54,537 bases of DNA from contig NZ_VIFM01000047.1 of the NCBI RefSeq assembly GCF_006636215.1, positions 1 through 54,537 on the forward strand. Direction: 5' to 3'. Each line of letters opens with the position of its first letter. Positions within the stretch are counted from its first letter, which is position 1. A program made the translations under genes and the position numbers. Of the stretch, positions 1-9,272 are shown one piece after another. This DNA is from Myxococcus llanfairpwllgwyngyllgogerychwyrndrobwllllantysiliogogogochensis. Its GTDB lineage: Bacteria > Myxococcota > Myxococcia > Myxococcales > Myxococcaceae. The notes beneath the pieces were generated by a model that did not search any database, was not told where the DNA came from, and saw nothing but the letters and a program-made list of their open reading frames with translations.

Positions 1-584
1 CCACCGCCCACGCCACCCCCCGTGCCGCCGCCGATGAAGGTCGTCGAGTCGGGGTCCAGCACGTTGTACTGCACGCCCACCGTGCCGGTGATGACGGGCA
101 GCAGGCCCGCCAGCGCGATGCGCGCCTGTCCCGCCGCGGACTCCACCTGGGCCAGCGCGGTCCTCAAGTCGGTGGAGCTCTGCCGCACCATGTCCAGCGC
201 CTCCTCCCAGGACTTCACCTGGATGGGCGCGGGCGGCATGGGCGTCAGCAGCGGGTCCGATACTTCGGGCTGCGGTGGCTCCGGCGGGTCGTCGCTCGTC
301 CCGGTGTCCTCACCGGGCCCTGGGGCGGACGTGTCCCATTGCCCCTGGGGAGGGGTGCCCCGCCGTGGCGCGCCGGGCGCTTGTGACGGCGCTCCCGGGG
401 GCGTCACGGGAATGCCCTGTCCCTGGGCCGACTGCGGCCTGGGATTCTGGATGGGCAGCACCTTGGGCGCGCCGTGTCCCTGGGGCCGCTGTCGCACGGC
501 GGACGGCGGCCGGGCCTGGGCGAGCGGCACCCCTGGCTCGGAGCCAGGGTGCGAGAGGAGGAGGGCGAGCAGCAGGGCGTTCAT
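1..584 (-). CDS. TolC-family outer-membrane efflux protein (N-terminal part; runs off left edge)
   Basis: This is the first ~194 residues of a larger protein; the 3' end lies outside the window. The ATG at 584 opens a short hydrophobic stretch (MNALLLALLL) that looks like an export signal. A long Pro/Gln-rich linker follows, then the segment SWEEALDMVRQSSTDLRTAL and its continuation to VGVQYNVL. That pattern resembles the first helical pair and first beta-strand of TolC-like efflux channels. Known role of the family: the outer-membrane channel of tripartite export systems. No good Shine-Dalgarno sequence precedes the ATG, and a GTG at 626 in the same frame is an alternative start. Partner pump and adaptor genes would lie to the left, unseen. 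Confidence 0.65.
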   Translation of the reverse strand, partial: MNALLLALLLSHPGSEPGVPLAQARPPSAVRQRPQGHGAPKVLPIQNPRPQSAQGQGIPVTPPGAPSQAPGAPRRGTPPQGQWDTSAPGPGEDTGTSDDPPEPPQPEVSDPLLTPMPPAPIQVKSWEEALDMVRQSSTDLRTALAQVESAAGQARIALAGLLPVITGTVGVQYNVLDPDSTTFIGGGTGGGVGG

Positions 585-617
585 ATCGGGTGCCCTGAGG
601 TAGGGGAGGCACCCGAT

Positions 618-642
618 ACCGGCCACGTACCCCGGGGCCGGT
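618..642 (-). terminator. Hairpin downstream of the multihaem cytochrome gene
   Basis: Seven-bp perfect stem ACCGGCC/GGCCGGT with an 11-nt loop, located between the stop of the cytochrome gene (717) and the start of the TolC-like gene (584). There is no clear U-tract, so it is a weak intrinsic-terminator candidate. Confidence 0.35.
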
Positions 643-716
643 CCCCGCCTGTCTGACAAAAGGGACGAGAGCCTGCTCAGCAGTGGATGGAGCGCCCGGG
701 GGCTTGCGTCCTCCGC

Positions 717-2768
717 TCAGCGGCCCTGTTTGAGCATGGACAGACGCTGCTTCGCCGCGCGGCTCTGCGGGTCGAAGCGCAGCGCGTCCTCGAGCCGCTC
801 CTTGCCCTTCTCCACCTGTCCCTGGACGACATAGAGGTCGGCCAGACGGACGAGCGCGTCGGCGTTGTAGGGCTGCAAATCCAACGCCCGCTCGAACTCG
901 CGGATGGCGGTGGTCAGGTCCTTCCGCCGCACGGCGAGCTGCCCGAGCATGATGTGCGGTTGGACCAGCCCGGAGGTCTCCGGCCGCGACGCCAGCGCCT
1001 CCACGGCCGCGGTGCCGCGCGCGTCGCCGAAGCTCGCCAGCGTCAGCGCCGCGGACTGGCGCACCCACGTGGAGCCATCCTGGAGCAGCGCCGCCAGGTC
1101 CTCGATGGCCTCCTTGCCACCCACGGCGCCCAGCGCCTCGATGACGTCCGCGCGCAGCAGGCTGTCCTGTGTCCCCTTCAGCGCGGCGCGCAGGGCGGGC
1201 ACGGCCTCTCGCTTGTATCGACGCCCGAGTACCTTCGCCGCCACGCCGCGCAGCGACGCCGCTTCCTTCGTGTCCGCGAGCACGGCCTCCAGCGCGGGCC
1301 GGCTGGTGTCCGCCGTCTTGTCGTCGAAGGCGTCCGCCAGGCGCACGCGCCGCTCCTGCCGCTTCGCGGAGTCCGGCCACATTTTCGCCAGGGCCTGGTC
1401 CATGGCCTCCGGCGTCTCCTTCGTGTGACACGTGTTGCAGGCGTTGGGGATGCCGTGGCGCGTGGTGTTCTTTGGCGCGGGCACGTCGAGCGCATGGTCC
1501 GCGAACTTGTCGAGCACGCCGGAGACGACGGGCGGCATGTGACAGGCCACGCAGTCCTGCGCGGCGCGCCCGGTGTGCTTGGAGTGTTTCGCGCCCGCGG
1601 CGAACAGGTCCGCGTGGCATTGCTGACAGGTGGCCGAGCCCACGGAGATTTTCGCGGCCGTCTTCTCCGGCAGGTTCAGCTCGTTGGGCGCGTGTGGCTC
1701 GTGCGGCGCGGTGTGGCAGGTGAGGCAGGTCGCATTGCCCTGCAGGTGGCACTGCGACTGGATGAGGGCCTGGTACTCGAAGCTGGAGGTGCTGGGGCGG
1801 CCGTCGGTGAAGTAGTCGCCGGAGCGCTCGTTGCCCACGAAGAGGACGATGGGTTGGTAGAAGTCCTCGTACTTCTGGCCCGGCTGGAAGCGGTGCGCCA
1901 GGTCGAGGATGGGGAAGAGGGGGCGGCGCGGGCCATGGCACTGCGCGCACACCGCGAAGCCCAGCTCCGGGGACAGCTTCGACGGCTGGACGATGTCCTT
2001 GGGGTCCTGCGTGTCGGCGTGCCTGGCGCCGGGCCCGTGGCAGCTCTCGCACGCGACGCCCGCGTCGGTGAAGCGCGTGGTCCACGTGTGGGTGGCGCGG
2101 TCATGGCGCGCGTCGAGTCCGGTGACGTGACAGTCCAGACACGCGTGCTGCGCGCTGCGACGGAAGTTGGCCCAGAAGAACGGGTGGTCCGGCGTGAGCG
2201 CGCCCTGCTTCGTCTCCGAGTAGTCCACCCACTCGCCCTTGCCGGTGACGTGGTAGTAGACGGGCAGCACCTGCCAGCGACCGTCTGCGAGCACCGTGAC
2301 GGGGTCCTGCATGCGCTTGCCGCCCACCACCCACTGCACCGGGAACTCCGCGAGCTGACCGTCCGCGCCCTTCGTGCGCATGAAGTGGTGCTCACCGTCG
2401 CGACGCATCCACGCCTCGCTGGAGTCTCCCTTGAAGTGCGTGTTCTTGCGGTAGTCGCCCACCACGAACTTCGACGTCGCCGGGGACAGCGCGCGCGAGT
2501 GCCAGCCCTTGCTCCATTCGGCGTGCTCGTCCTCGTGGCACTCGCCGCACGCCTCGGCGCCGGCGTAGACGCCGCGCGGCGGGTGCCCGTCCTTCACCTC
2601 GGCGGGCGGTGGCGTGGCCTGGGCCACGGGCTTGGGCGCGGTGGGAGGGGCGGCGCTCGCGGTGGCCGGTGTGGAGGCCGGCGGGCGCAGCGCGTAGGTG
2701 ACTCCCGCGGCCGTGCCAAGCAATGCGAGGAGGACGAGGGCGAGCAGGGCGGGACGAGCAGGGCGCAT
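717..2768 (-). CDS. Octahaem c-type cytochrome with HEAT-like and TPR-like C-terminus
   Basis: Predicted 683-residue exported electron-transfer protein. The ATG at 2768 starts a signal/anchor (MRPARPALLALVLLALLG); reading further upstream adds only low-complexity sequence. A Pro/Ala-rich spacer follows. Eight CXXCH haem-binding motifs lie from about residue 74 to 450: CGECH, CLDCH, CESCH, CAQCH, CLTCH, CQQCH, CVACH, CNTCH. After the last haem come HEAT-like helical repeats (about 480-600) and a TPR-like tail (about 610-680; 'AIREFERALDLQPYNADALVRLADL'-type spacing). Multihaem proteins of this shape are periplasmic or outer-surface electron carriers or reductases. No substrate can be assigned. 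The fusion of haem and repeat scaffold suggests a complex-forming protein. Confidence 0.85.
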   Translation of the reverse strand: MRPARPALLALVLLALLGTAAGVTYALRPPASTPATASAAPPTAPKPVAQATPPPAEVKDGHPPRGVYAGAEACGECHEDEHAEWSKGWHSRALSPATSKFVVGDYRKNTHFKGDSSEAWMRRDGEHHFMRTKGADGQLAEFPVQWVVGGKRMQDPVTVLADGRWQVLPVYYHVTGKGEWVDYSETKQGALTPDHPFFWANFRRSAQHACLDCHVTGLDARHDRATHTWTTRFTDAGVACESCHGPGARHADTQDPKDIVQPSKLSPELGFAVCAQCHGPRRPLFPILDLAHRFQPGQKYEDFYQPIVLFVGNERSGDYFTDGRPSTSSFEYQALIQSQCHLQGNATCLTCHTAPHEPHAPNELNLPEKTAAKISVGSATCQQCHADLFAAGAKHSKHTGRAAQDCVACHMPPVVSGVLDKFADHALDVPAPKNTTRHGIPNACNTCHTKETPEAMDQALAKMWPDSAKRQERRVRLADAFDDKTADTSRPALEAVLADTKEAASLRGVAAKVLGRRYKREAVPALRAALKGTQDSLLRADVIEALGAVGGKEAIEDLAALLQDGSTWVRQSAALTLASFGDARGTAAVEALASRPETSGLVQPHIMLGQLAVRRKDLTTAIREFERALDLQPYNADALVRLADLYVVQGQVEKGKERLEDALRFDPQSRAAKQRLSMLKQGR

Positions 2769-2870
2769 GTCGGAAGTGCCCTGAGCCTGCCTGTCGCGCC
2801 CTGTCGTGACAAGCCGGGCTCCCGGGGATGGCGGGACTGGGCCGTCCTCCCGGGTTGGGCGGGCCGTCAC

Positions 2871-2899
2871 CCCGCCCCGCGTGCGAGCCGTGGGGCGGG
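2871..2899 (-). terminator. GC-rich hairpin after the Cys-rich exported protein
   Basis: Perfect 8-bp stem CCCGCCCC/GGGGCGGG with a 13-nt loop, just downstream of the minus-strand stop at 2916. No U-tract is visible. Confidence 0.35.
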
Positions 2900-2915
2900 C
2901 GCGGCCGGTGTGTCG

Positions 2916-3956
2916 CTACTCCTTGGCGGAGTAGAACTTCGGCGGTCCGGCGAGCCACACGCTGGTGCCCTCCGTGCGCTCCAGCAGCTCGTCCGCCAGC
3001 TTGCTCCAGTCCTCGTAGGGGCCCATGGCCTCCATGCTGGAGGGCACGAAGCCGAGGAACTGCTGGGGACCCACGGCGAGGACCGTCGCGGTCGGCGCGC
3101 GGTACGGGCCCTCGTGGTGGTAGCCGAAGACGCCCCAGGTGTTCCAGGAGCGGCTCAGCGCGTCGTAGCGCAGCGGCGCGCAGCTCGTCTCGGCGATTTT
3201 CTGGGCGTCCTCGTCGCTCTCCCCTGAGCAGACCTGAAGGCTGTCACCGAGCTTCACGTCCTGGAGCGGACAGGAGACCTGAAGGGAGTGCTTGCAGTGG
3301 CCAATGGGGTTGGGCGCGCCGCGGTCGCTCCAGTAGGCCTGGACGAAGGCCGCCGAGCCCTTCGGATCCTCCCACTGGATGGACTCGCCCATCCCTTCGA
3401 GGAAGACCCAGGGGACGGAGGTGGCCTCCACGAGCGCCTCGGCCAGCTGCTCCTTCTGCTCGGCGTGTCCGATGGGCTCCAGGCTGAAGGGGACGAACGC
3501 CACATAGCCCCCCGATTCCCGGGCCGCCAGGGTGCCGGCGCCGCCGAGTGAGATGCCGCCCGTCGTCGAGCCCCCTGGTCGCCCCGCGACACCGCCGTTG
3601 TTGTTGCCGTTGCCGCCCCCCGGCGAGTCCTTGGCCGCCCTCGCACAGAGGTTGGTACAGGAGTTCAGCGCGTCCCTGTCAGCCCACGCCTGGCTCTCGT
3701 TGGAACAGCCCATGGCGGAGTCGAAGTTGGCGACGGTAGGGGGCGGGCAATGACAAGGTTTGTAGACCGCCGTGTACTTGCAAGCCGTATCGACCCAGGG
3801 CGGCGGGCCTTGATGGTCGTAATACCCGACGCCGATGACGCCCCCTGGTGTCCGCGCCTGGGCTGGCGTGCTCCAGGTGACGGCACCCAGGGCGGCCAGG
3901 AGCGCGAGCAATGAAATCCTCGAAGTGAAACGAATCAGGCGCGGCTGCGGGGACAT
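2916..3956 (-). CDS. Exported Cys-containing protein of unknown function, with internal duplication
   Basis: 346 residues. A strong ribosome binding site (GGAGG 7 nt upstream) fixes the ATG at 3956. The N-terminus is a classical Sec signal (ISLLALLAALGAV, cleavage after AQA). The mature protein contains several Cys residues (CKYTAVYKPCHCPPP; NSCTNLCARA), a Gly/Asn-rich linker, and two related segments. These are GYVAFVPFSLEPIG...LAEALVEAT and FLGFVPSSMEAMG...LADELLERT, which indicate an internal duplication of an approximately 100-residue unit. I do not recognise a named family. It is divergently arranged with the ATPase gene at 4103, with 146 bp between them. Confidence 0.75.
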   Translation of the reverse strand: MSPQPRLIRFTSRISLLALLAALGAVTWSTPAQARTPGGVIGVGYYDHQGPPPWVDTACKYTAVYKPCHCPPPTVANFDSAMGCSNESQAWADRDALNSCTNLCARAAKDSPGGGNGNNNGGVAGRPGGSTTGGISLGGAGTLAARESGGYVAFVPFSLEPIGHAEQKEQLAEALVEATSVPWVFLEGMGESIQWEDPKGSAAFVQAYWSDRGAPNPIGHCKHSLQVSCPLQDVKLGDSLQVCSGESDEDAQKIAETSCAPLRYDALSRSWNTWGVFGYHHEGPYRAPTATVLAVGPQQFLGFVPSSMEAMGPYEDWSKLADELLERTEGTSVWLAGPPKFYSAKE

Positions 3957-4102
3957 GAGTGACCTCCGTCAATGCGTTGCACCAGCAGCCTGACTGTCTC
4001 AAGAATTGTTCACAATGGGTGTTGATTGACTTCTCCGGGAGTAGCGTTTTGTGTCACAGGCGGGGTTGACCCTGGCGTGTCCGGGGGAGAGGCTGGCGGA
4101 CG

Positions 4103-5353
4103 ATGCTCAAGCTCCAGTGGCTCCAGGTCCACCAGTTCCGCTCCGTGAACCCCGGCACGAGGTTGTCGTTCAGCCCGTCCTTCAACGTGCTGCTGGGCCG
4201 CAACGGCACGGGGAAGACCTTGCTCCTGGACCTCCTCGCGGCCGTCGCCAGCTCGGACTTCACGGCCATGGCCCTGGAGCCCTTCGAGCTGGAGTACGCG
4301 CTGAGCGCGGACACCGGCCGAATCACGGTGCGGGTCCGCAACGTGCCCGTGATGCCCCAGGACGGGCCCGCGGGCTCCGGGCTGTCCATGGACATTGTCG
4401 TGTCGCCGCGCGACATGGCGTGGCCGCTGGTCATCCGTCGCGAGGGGCTCCAGGTCACCGTCTCGCGCGAGGGTGACACCTCGCTCGTCGTCCAGGAGCG
4501 ACTGGCTCCCGAAGTCGCAGGCCGGCTGTGGCTGGTCCTCATGTCCGGAGGCATCGCCTGGGTGGAGAAGACGGGCGAGGGCACGTCCACGGTGGAGCCG
4601 CTGCTGGCCATGGCCCGCGAGGTGTCCGCCCTGGCGGGGCTGAGCCGCTTCGACGAGGGGCTCGCCTACTTCGAGCAGCTCTACCAGGTGGAGCTGCGCC
4701 TCTCCCGGCGGGCGGAGGGGGTGCTCGCCACGGGCACGGGGCTCGCGTCGGAGGCGCTGTTGGACGGGCTGCGGCGGCTGGCGGCGGCGCAGTGGGGCTC
4801 CGCGCGGTATGTCGTCCCGTCGGACGCCGTCCCCTTCCTGCGCGACGCGTCGCGGCTGCTCGGCTTCACCTCCGCGGAGGCCAGCCTCGTTCCCCTGGAG
4901 GCGTCGCCCGAGGGCAAGTACGAATCCCTCACGCTCGGGGGCCTGGAGCTGGACTTCCTGGGCCCTGGCGACACACGGGTCTCCGCGCGTCAGCTGGGCC
5001 ATGGCCAGAAGCGCCTGCTCGCCCTCCAGCACTACCTGGCGCGGGCGCGCGCGGTGGTCGTCGTGGATGAGGTGGCCCACTCCCTCCACCCCCAGCTCGT
5101 GCGGGCCAGCGTGGAGCCGCTCAAGGGGCGGCAGAGCTTCTTCACCAGCCAGAGTCCCGTGCTGATGGACCTGCTCGCCTTCGAGTCCGCGGAGCACGTG
5201 CGCGCGAGCCTGGTGGTGTGTCGTCGTGAGGAGGACACGGGCCTGCTGACCTGGGAAGACCCGTCGCCGGAGGCCGCCGAGCGGCTCTTCACCGCCAGCG
5301 CCGCCGCGCCCGGACAGATGGGGGCCCTGCTCCAGGCCCAGGGGCTCTGGTAA
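4103..5353 (+). CDS. RecF/OLD-like AAA ATPase
   Basis: 416 residues. The N-terminus (LQVHQFRSVNPG) and Walker A GRNGTGKT at residues 32-39 are typical of RecF/SMC-like ABC-class ATPases of the 'AAA_21' kind. Near the C-terminus a signature-like segment (RQLGHGQKRLLALQHYL) precedes a Walker B (VVVVDE, about residue 316-321) and a D-loop-like 'VAHSLHP'. The protein is single-domain with no coiled-coil insert and no visible TOPRIM nuclease, so it is not a complete OLD nuclease. A GGAGAGG sequence lies upstream of the ATG at 4103. The next gene is a hydrolase 121 bp away, so there is no obvious operon partner. It could be a lone regulatory ATPase. Confidence 0.8.
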   Translation: MLKLQWLQVHQFRSVNPGTRLSFSPSFNVLLGRNGTGKTLLLDLLAAVASSDFTAMALEPFELEYALSADTGRITVRVRNVPVMPQDGPAGSGLSMDIVVSPRDMAWPLVIRREGLQVTVSREGDTSLVVQERLAPEVAGRLWLVLMSGGIAWVEKTGEGTSTVEPLLAMAREVSALAGLSRFDEGLAYFEQLYQVELRLSRRAEGVLATGTGLASEALLDGLRRLAAAQWGSARYVVPSDAVPFLRDASRLLGFTSAEASLVPLEASPEGKYESLTLGGLELDFLGPGDTRVSARQLGHGQKRLLALQHYLARARAVVVVDEVAHSLHPQLVRASVEPLKGRQSFFTSQSPVLMDLLAFESAEHVRASLVVCRREEDTGLLTWEDPSPEAAERLFTASAAAPGQMGALLQAQGLW

Positions 5354-5474
5354 CCCGGGCACGTCCGTTCTCCCACGGGCGTCCGCGAGTCGACAGCCGG
5401 CGCACCGCGGCACGACGGGTGCCGTGTCGCGTCACGAGCTGGCCTATCCTGCGCGACGTGGGGAGGGAACCGCC

Positions 5475-6305
5475 ATGCCGATGTTGACCGTGAATGGGAC
5501 CGAGTTGCACTACGAGGATACGGGTGGCTCGGGTGAGCCCATCCTGTTCAGCCATGGGTTGTTGTGGAGTTCGCGGCTGTTCGACCCGCAGGTGGATGCG
5601 CTGCGGAGTCGCTATCGCTGCATCGCGTATGACCACCGGGGGCAGGGGCGCAGCGCGGTGCCCGAGGCGAGCACCATCGACATGGAGACGCTGTACCTGG
5701 ACGCCGTGGGGCTGATGGAGAAGCTGGACCTGGGGCCGTGTCACTTCGTCGGCCTGTCCATGGGAGGCTTCATCGGGATGCGCATCGCGGCGCGCCGGCC
5801 GGAGTTGTTGCGCTCGCTCAGCCTGCTGGATACGTCGGCGGACGCCGAGCCGCTGGCCAACGTGCCGCGCTACACGCTGCTCAACCTCATCGCCCGGATG
5901 GCGGGGTTGCGGCCGGTGGTGGACCCGGTGATGCGCATCATGTTTGGCCGGACGTTCCTGACGGACCCGAACCGCGCGGAGGAGCGGGCGCTGTGGCGGG
6001 CGCGCTTGTTGGAGAACCGTCGGGATATCTGGCGCGCGGTGAACGGTGTCATCCGTCGCAACGCGGTGTCACACGAGGTGCCGAACATCCGCGTGCCCAC
6101 GCTCATCGTCGTGGGGGAAGAGGATGTGGCCACTGTTCCGGCGAAGGCCGAACGGCTCCACCAGTTGATTCCGGGCTCGCGGCTGACGCGGCTTCCGCGC
6201 GGGGGGCACTCCTCCACGGTGGAGGAGCCCGCGCTCGTCAACGCCGCGCTTGGCTCCTTCCTGGAGTCGCTGGTGAGACCGCACGTGTCGTCACGCGTGG
6301 GGTGA
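5475..6305 (+). CDS. Alpha/beta-fold hydrolase
   Basis: 276 residues, start chosen at the ATG at 5475 because GGGAGG lies a few bases upstream and homologues begin at this beta-strand (MPMLTVNGTELHYEDTG). The catalytic triad is visible: nucleophile elbow GLSMGG with Ser95, acid Asp217 in VGEED, and His245 in RGGHSS. The oxyanion-hole segment SHGLL lies at 26-30 and a lid domain occupies about 120-190. Similar proteins include 3-oxoadipate enol-lactonases and related esterases, but the neighbours give no pathway, so the substrate is unassigned. No signal peptide; cytoplasmic. Confidence 0.88.
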   Translation: MPMLTVNGTELHYEDTGGSGEPILFSHGLLWSSRLFDPQVDALRSRYRCIAYDHRGQGRSAVPEASTIDMETLYLDAVGLMEKLDLGPCHFVGLSMGGFIGMRIAARRPELLRSLSLLDTSADAEPLANVPRYTLLNLIARMAGLRPVVDPVMRIMFGRTFLTDPNRAEERALWRARLLENRRDIWRAVNGVIRRNAVSHEVPNIRVPTLIVVGEEDVATVPAKAERLHQLIPGSRLTRLPRGGHSSTVEEPALVNAALGSFLESLVRPHVSSRVG

Positions 6306-6324
6306 GTTGGGGCAGTGCGGTGTT

Positions 6325-6356
6325 CGCGCCGGGGACTGAGTGCGCGCCCCGGCGCG
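6325..6356. terminator. Shared bidirectional terminator hairpin
   Basis: Perfect 10-bp stem CGCGCCGGGG/CCCCGGCGCG with a 12-nt loop, located in the 75-bp gap between the convergent hydrolase (stop 6305) and SWIM/HEAT gene (stop 6381). Confidence 0.5.
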
Positions 6357-6380
6357 GTGTTGGCCTGCACGGCGTCGCGG

Positions 6381-9272
6381 CTAGGTCTTCACCCCGAGCG
6401 ACTTCTTCGCCGCGCGTGAGAGCGTCTTGTCCCCGGCCGCATCGGGGATGTCGAGCAGTGCCGCCGCCACCACCTTGCCCGCGCCGTGGATGTTCTCGTT
6501 CGCGAGTTTCAGGTACGTCCCGAAGCGCGTGAGCCGCTCGGGGTGCGCGCGCGCCGCCTCCACGTGGGCCAGCAGCACCTTCGAGAGCGCGTCCGCTGGG
6601 AATCGCTCGAACAGGTTGCGCAGCGCTTGTCGCTCCATCGCCTCCGGCCGCGTCTCCGCCAATCGGACGGCCGGCTCCAGCATCGCCAGCCCGAAGGTCT
6701 TCAGCGAGTCGGACACGACGCCCGGCTTCCACCCGTCGACGAACGCCGCCAGGAGTGTCTCCGCGCCGCGCACGTCACCCAGCACCCCCAGCGCGTACAC
6801 CGCCGTCTTGGCCTCCTCGTCGTCCGTGTCGCGCGCCTCCACGCTGTGCACGTACTTGTCCAGCACCTCCGAGTCCCCCAGCCACGCCAGGGCCATGGCC
6901 GCGCGTCGCCGCACCTCGTTCGACGGGTCTCCGTAGAACACCTGCCGCAGCACCGGCCACGCCTGCGTGAGCCCCAACCCCTCGAGCTGGTCCACCGCCG
7001 CCAGTCGCGCTTCCCGAGTCGGCTCCGACAGCGCCCGCTGCGCGAGCGGCCGAATCCTCCCCTGTCGCACCTTCGCGAGCGCCGCGATGGACGCGGGCCC
7101 CGTCTCCCGGGCCTGCACGTCGTTCAACACCTCGCGTGCATGGAGCCGCAGGCCCGCGTCGTGGCCCTTGCGTGTCATGCCGTCCAGCAGCACTCGCGCC
7201 GCATGGACCTCCAACTGCCCCAGCACCTGGATGGCGGTGCGGCGCACCATCCGGCTGTGGTGCTCGGACAGGGCCTGCTTCACCACCTCCAGCACGCGCT
7301 CCTTCGGACGTGCCGCCACCGCCCGGGCCACGAAGGTGCTCGCCGCGCCGTCGCTCCACGCGGGATACAGGGACTCCAACAGCGAGTCCGCGTCCAGGCT
7401 CGCGTAGTAGTGCGCCGCATGGGCCGCGGCCTCGTAACGAGACAGCTCTCCTCGAGCCCGCTTCAACAGCGCCTCACCCGGAGGCAGCGGCGCCTCGGGC
7501 TTCCGGATGTGGATGCTCGGGTGCGTGGGCACCGGCTCCAACGTGTCCCCCTGGACCTGCGCCGCCCCCGCCAGCCGCACCAGGGCGATGCCGAGCACCT
7601 GGTACACCTTGACGAAGTCATCCAACCGCTCCGCCGCGTCGGGACGCTGCGCCAGCGCCTCCAGCAGCGCTCCGGGCTTCTCCAGCCCCAGCTCCCTCAG
7701 CCGGGCCACCAGCGGCTCCACCGCGCGCGGAGACAGCGAGGACAGCCCGTTGGAGAACTTCTCCGCCAGCTCATCCCGCACCTCGGCCAGGGCGATGGCC
7801 GCGCGAGACGCCCCCGCTTCGCGCGCCGCGTCCGCCCACCCGCTGCGAGGCACCGCCACCGGCGCCTCCGGCTTCGCCCGACGCCGCCGACGCCGCGTGG
7901 GCTCCTCCGTTGCCTCCCGCAGCCCCAGTCCGCGCAGCTCCAGTCCCTCTGGTGTCTCCACCACCACCGCGAGCGGGAACAGCGTGGGGAGCGCCGCCTC
8001 CAGCCCCACGTCCCCCAGCACCACCTTCAACGTGGCCCCTTCCAGCGCCGCGGCGAAGGGCTCCTCCAGCCGCGAGTCCGCCGGGAGGAACAGCCCCCGG
8101 TCTCCCGAGTCCACCAACTGTGAGCGCTGCCCGCTCGCCAGGAGCGTCTGCACCCGCAGCGCCACGGGGAGCAGCTCCGGCGCGAAGACGTCCTTGCGGT
8201 GCTCCTGGAAGGCCGCCAGCGCCGCCCCCACGTCCGGCAGCGCCATCTTCACCAGCAGCCGCAGCGCCGAGTCGTCCTGCGGATGCGTCGACTTCGCGTC
8301 CTCCAGGTCCAGCCGCCGAGGCGGGAAGCCCGGGTACTGCCCACCCTTGGCTTCCTCCAACACCACGCCCGCGTGGCTCTTCTTGGGCTCCACCGTCTTG
8401 AGGAAGGCGGGGAGGATCTGCTTCTCCGTGTAGTGGGCTCCGGAGCCCAGCTCCAGGAAGCGACTCTCCCGGACGAGGAAGTTGTCGGGCGTGGTGCGCG
8501 TGGTGAAGGAGTACTCCACCAGCGTCAGCCCCTCGATGGGAGCCCGGTCCTTCTTCGTCCACGTCTTGCCAATCAGCTCCTCGACGTAGCGGTCCTCCAG
8601 GGACTCACCGCCCAGGTGCTTCTCCACCTTGCGCGCGGTGAGCAGCATGTCCGCCACCAGGTCGGTGAAGACGGGGGGCTCGAACGTGCCCGTGCGCGCC
8701 GCCGCCTGCTCCAGCAGGGCCGCCACCTCCACCGTGCGCGCCGCCAGCCGGCGCAGGCCATTGGCGCGCAGCGACTCACCCAGGGCGCGCACCTGCTCGG
8801 CGCGGTCCTCGGACAGGGACGTCACGCCCGACAGGCCCAGCTCCCGCACCAGCGTGGACACCTGCGCCACGCCCGCCTTCATCAGCTCGCCCGTCTCCGT
8901 CTTGCCCTTCTTCACGCTCTTCTTCGCCGGGCCTCCCGCGCCCGCCGGGGCCGTATCGGTGGTGACGAAGGCTTCCGGCGCGCGAGCCCACGCCACCAGC
9001 AGCGCCGCAGCGTGTTTGCAGAAGGGCCGCGAGCGCGCGGCCACGCAGGAGCACTTCCCCTTCACCTCACGCCCGTCACCGAACACCAGCGACACTTTGT
9101 AGGGCGACGCCCCCGAGCCCAGCGCATCCGCGAACAGCCGGTTCTCGAAGCGGGACAGGTGGGTGATTTGCTTGTCGTCGAAGATGCGAGTGCCCTTCGC
9201 CACCTCCGAGGGGTCCCCGATGATTTCCGTCAACCCTCCGCTGCTGGCAGCGACCTTGCGAGGCTCAGCCAT
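6381..9272 (-). CDS. SWIM zinc-finger and HEAT-repeat protein, last gene of the MoxR operon
   Basis: 963 residues, cytoplasmic. A SWIM zinc finger is clear at residues 74-88: Cys74-x-Cys76 ... Cys85-x-His87, followed by hydrophobic AAALLVAW. The central part is long and unassigned, with an Arg-rich spacer (RRRRRRAK). The C-terminal third (about 660-930) consists of HEAT-like repeats, for example ALSEHHSRMVRRTAIQVLGQ and DPSNEVRRRAAMALAWLGD. Its ATG at 9272 overlaps the stop of the VWA gene by 8 nt, so translation is probably coupled. SWIM proteins next to VWA and MoxR genes are a recurrent arrangement. The SWIM/HEAT protein may be the substrate-binding or scaffold arm of the complex (inference). 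Confidence 0.8.
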   Translation of the reverse strand: MAEPRKVAASSGGLTEIIGDPSEVAKGTRIFDDKQITHLSRFENRLFADALGSGASPYKVSLVFGDGREVKGKCSCVAARSRPFCKHAAALLVAWARAPEAFVTTDTAPAGAGGPAKKSVKKGKTETGELMKAGVAQVSTLVRELGLSGVTSLSEDRAEQVRALGESLRANGLRRLAARTVEVAALLEQAAARTGTFEPPVFTDLVADMLLTARKVEKHLGGESLEDRYVEELIGKTWTKKDRAPIEGLTLVEYSFTTRTTPDNFLVRESRFLELGSGAHYTEKQILPAFLKTVEPKKSHAGVVLEEAKGGQYPGFPPRRLDLEDAKSTHPQDDSALRLLVKMALPDVGAALAAFQEHRKDVFAPELLPVALRVQTLLASGQRSQLVDSGDRGLFLPADSRLEEPFAAALEGATLKVVLGDVGLEAALPTLFPLAVVVETPEGLELRGLGLREATEEPTRRRRRRAKPEAPVAVPRSGWADAAREAGASRAAIALAEVRDELAEKFSNGLSSLSPRAVEPLVARLRELGLEKPGALLEALAQRPDAAERLDDFVKVYQVLGIALVRLAGAAQVQGDTLEPVPTHPSIHIRKPEAPLPPGEALLKRARGELSRYEAAAHAAHYYASLDADSLLESLYPAWSDGAASTFVARAVAARPKERVLEVVKQALSEHHSRMVRRTAIQVLGQLEVHAARVLLDGMTRKGHDAGLRLHAREVLNDVQARETGPASIAALAKVRQGRIRPLAQRALSEPTREARLAAVDQLEGLGLTQAWPVLRQVFYGDPSNEVRRRAAMALAWLGDSEVLDKYVHSVEARDTDDEEAKTAVYALGVLGDVRGAETLLAAFVDGWKPGVVSDSLKTFGLAMLEPAVRLAETRPEAMERQALRNLFERFPADALSKVLLAHVEAARAHPERLTRFGTYLKLANENIHGAGKVVAAALLDIPDAAGDKTLSRAAKKSLGVKT

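Noticed and set aside
687..3227. Very long plus-strand open frame opposite the cytochrome and Cys-rich protein genes
   Set aside because: It is antisense to two well-supported genes, has Arg/Leu/Val-rich low-complexity translation, no domain and no ribosome binding site. GC-rich DNA gives such shadow frames.
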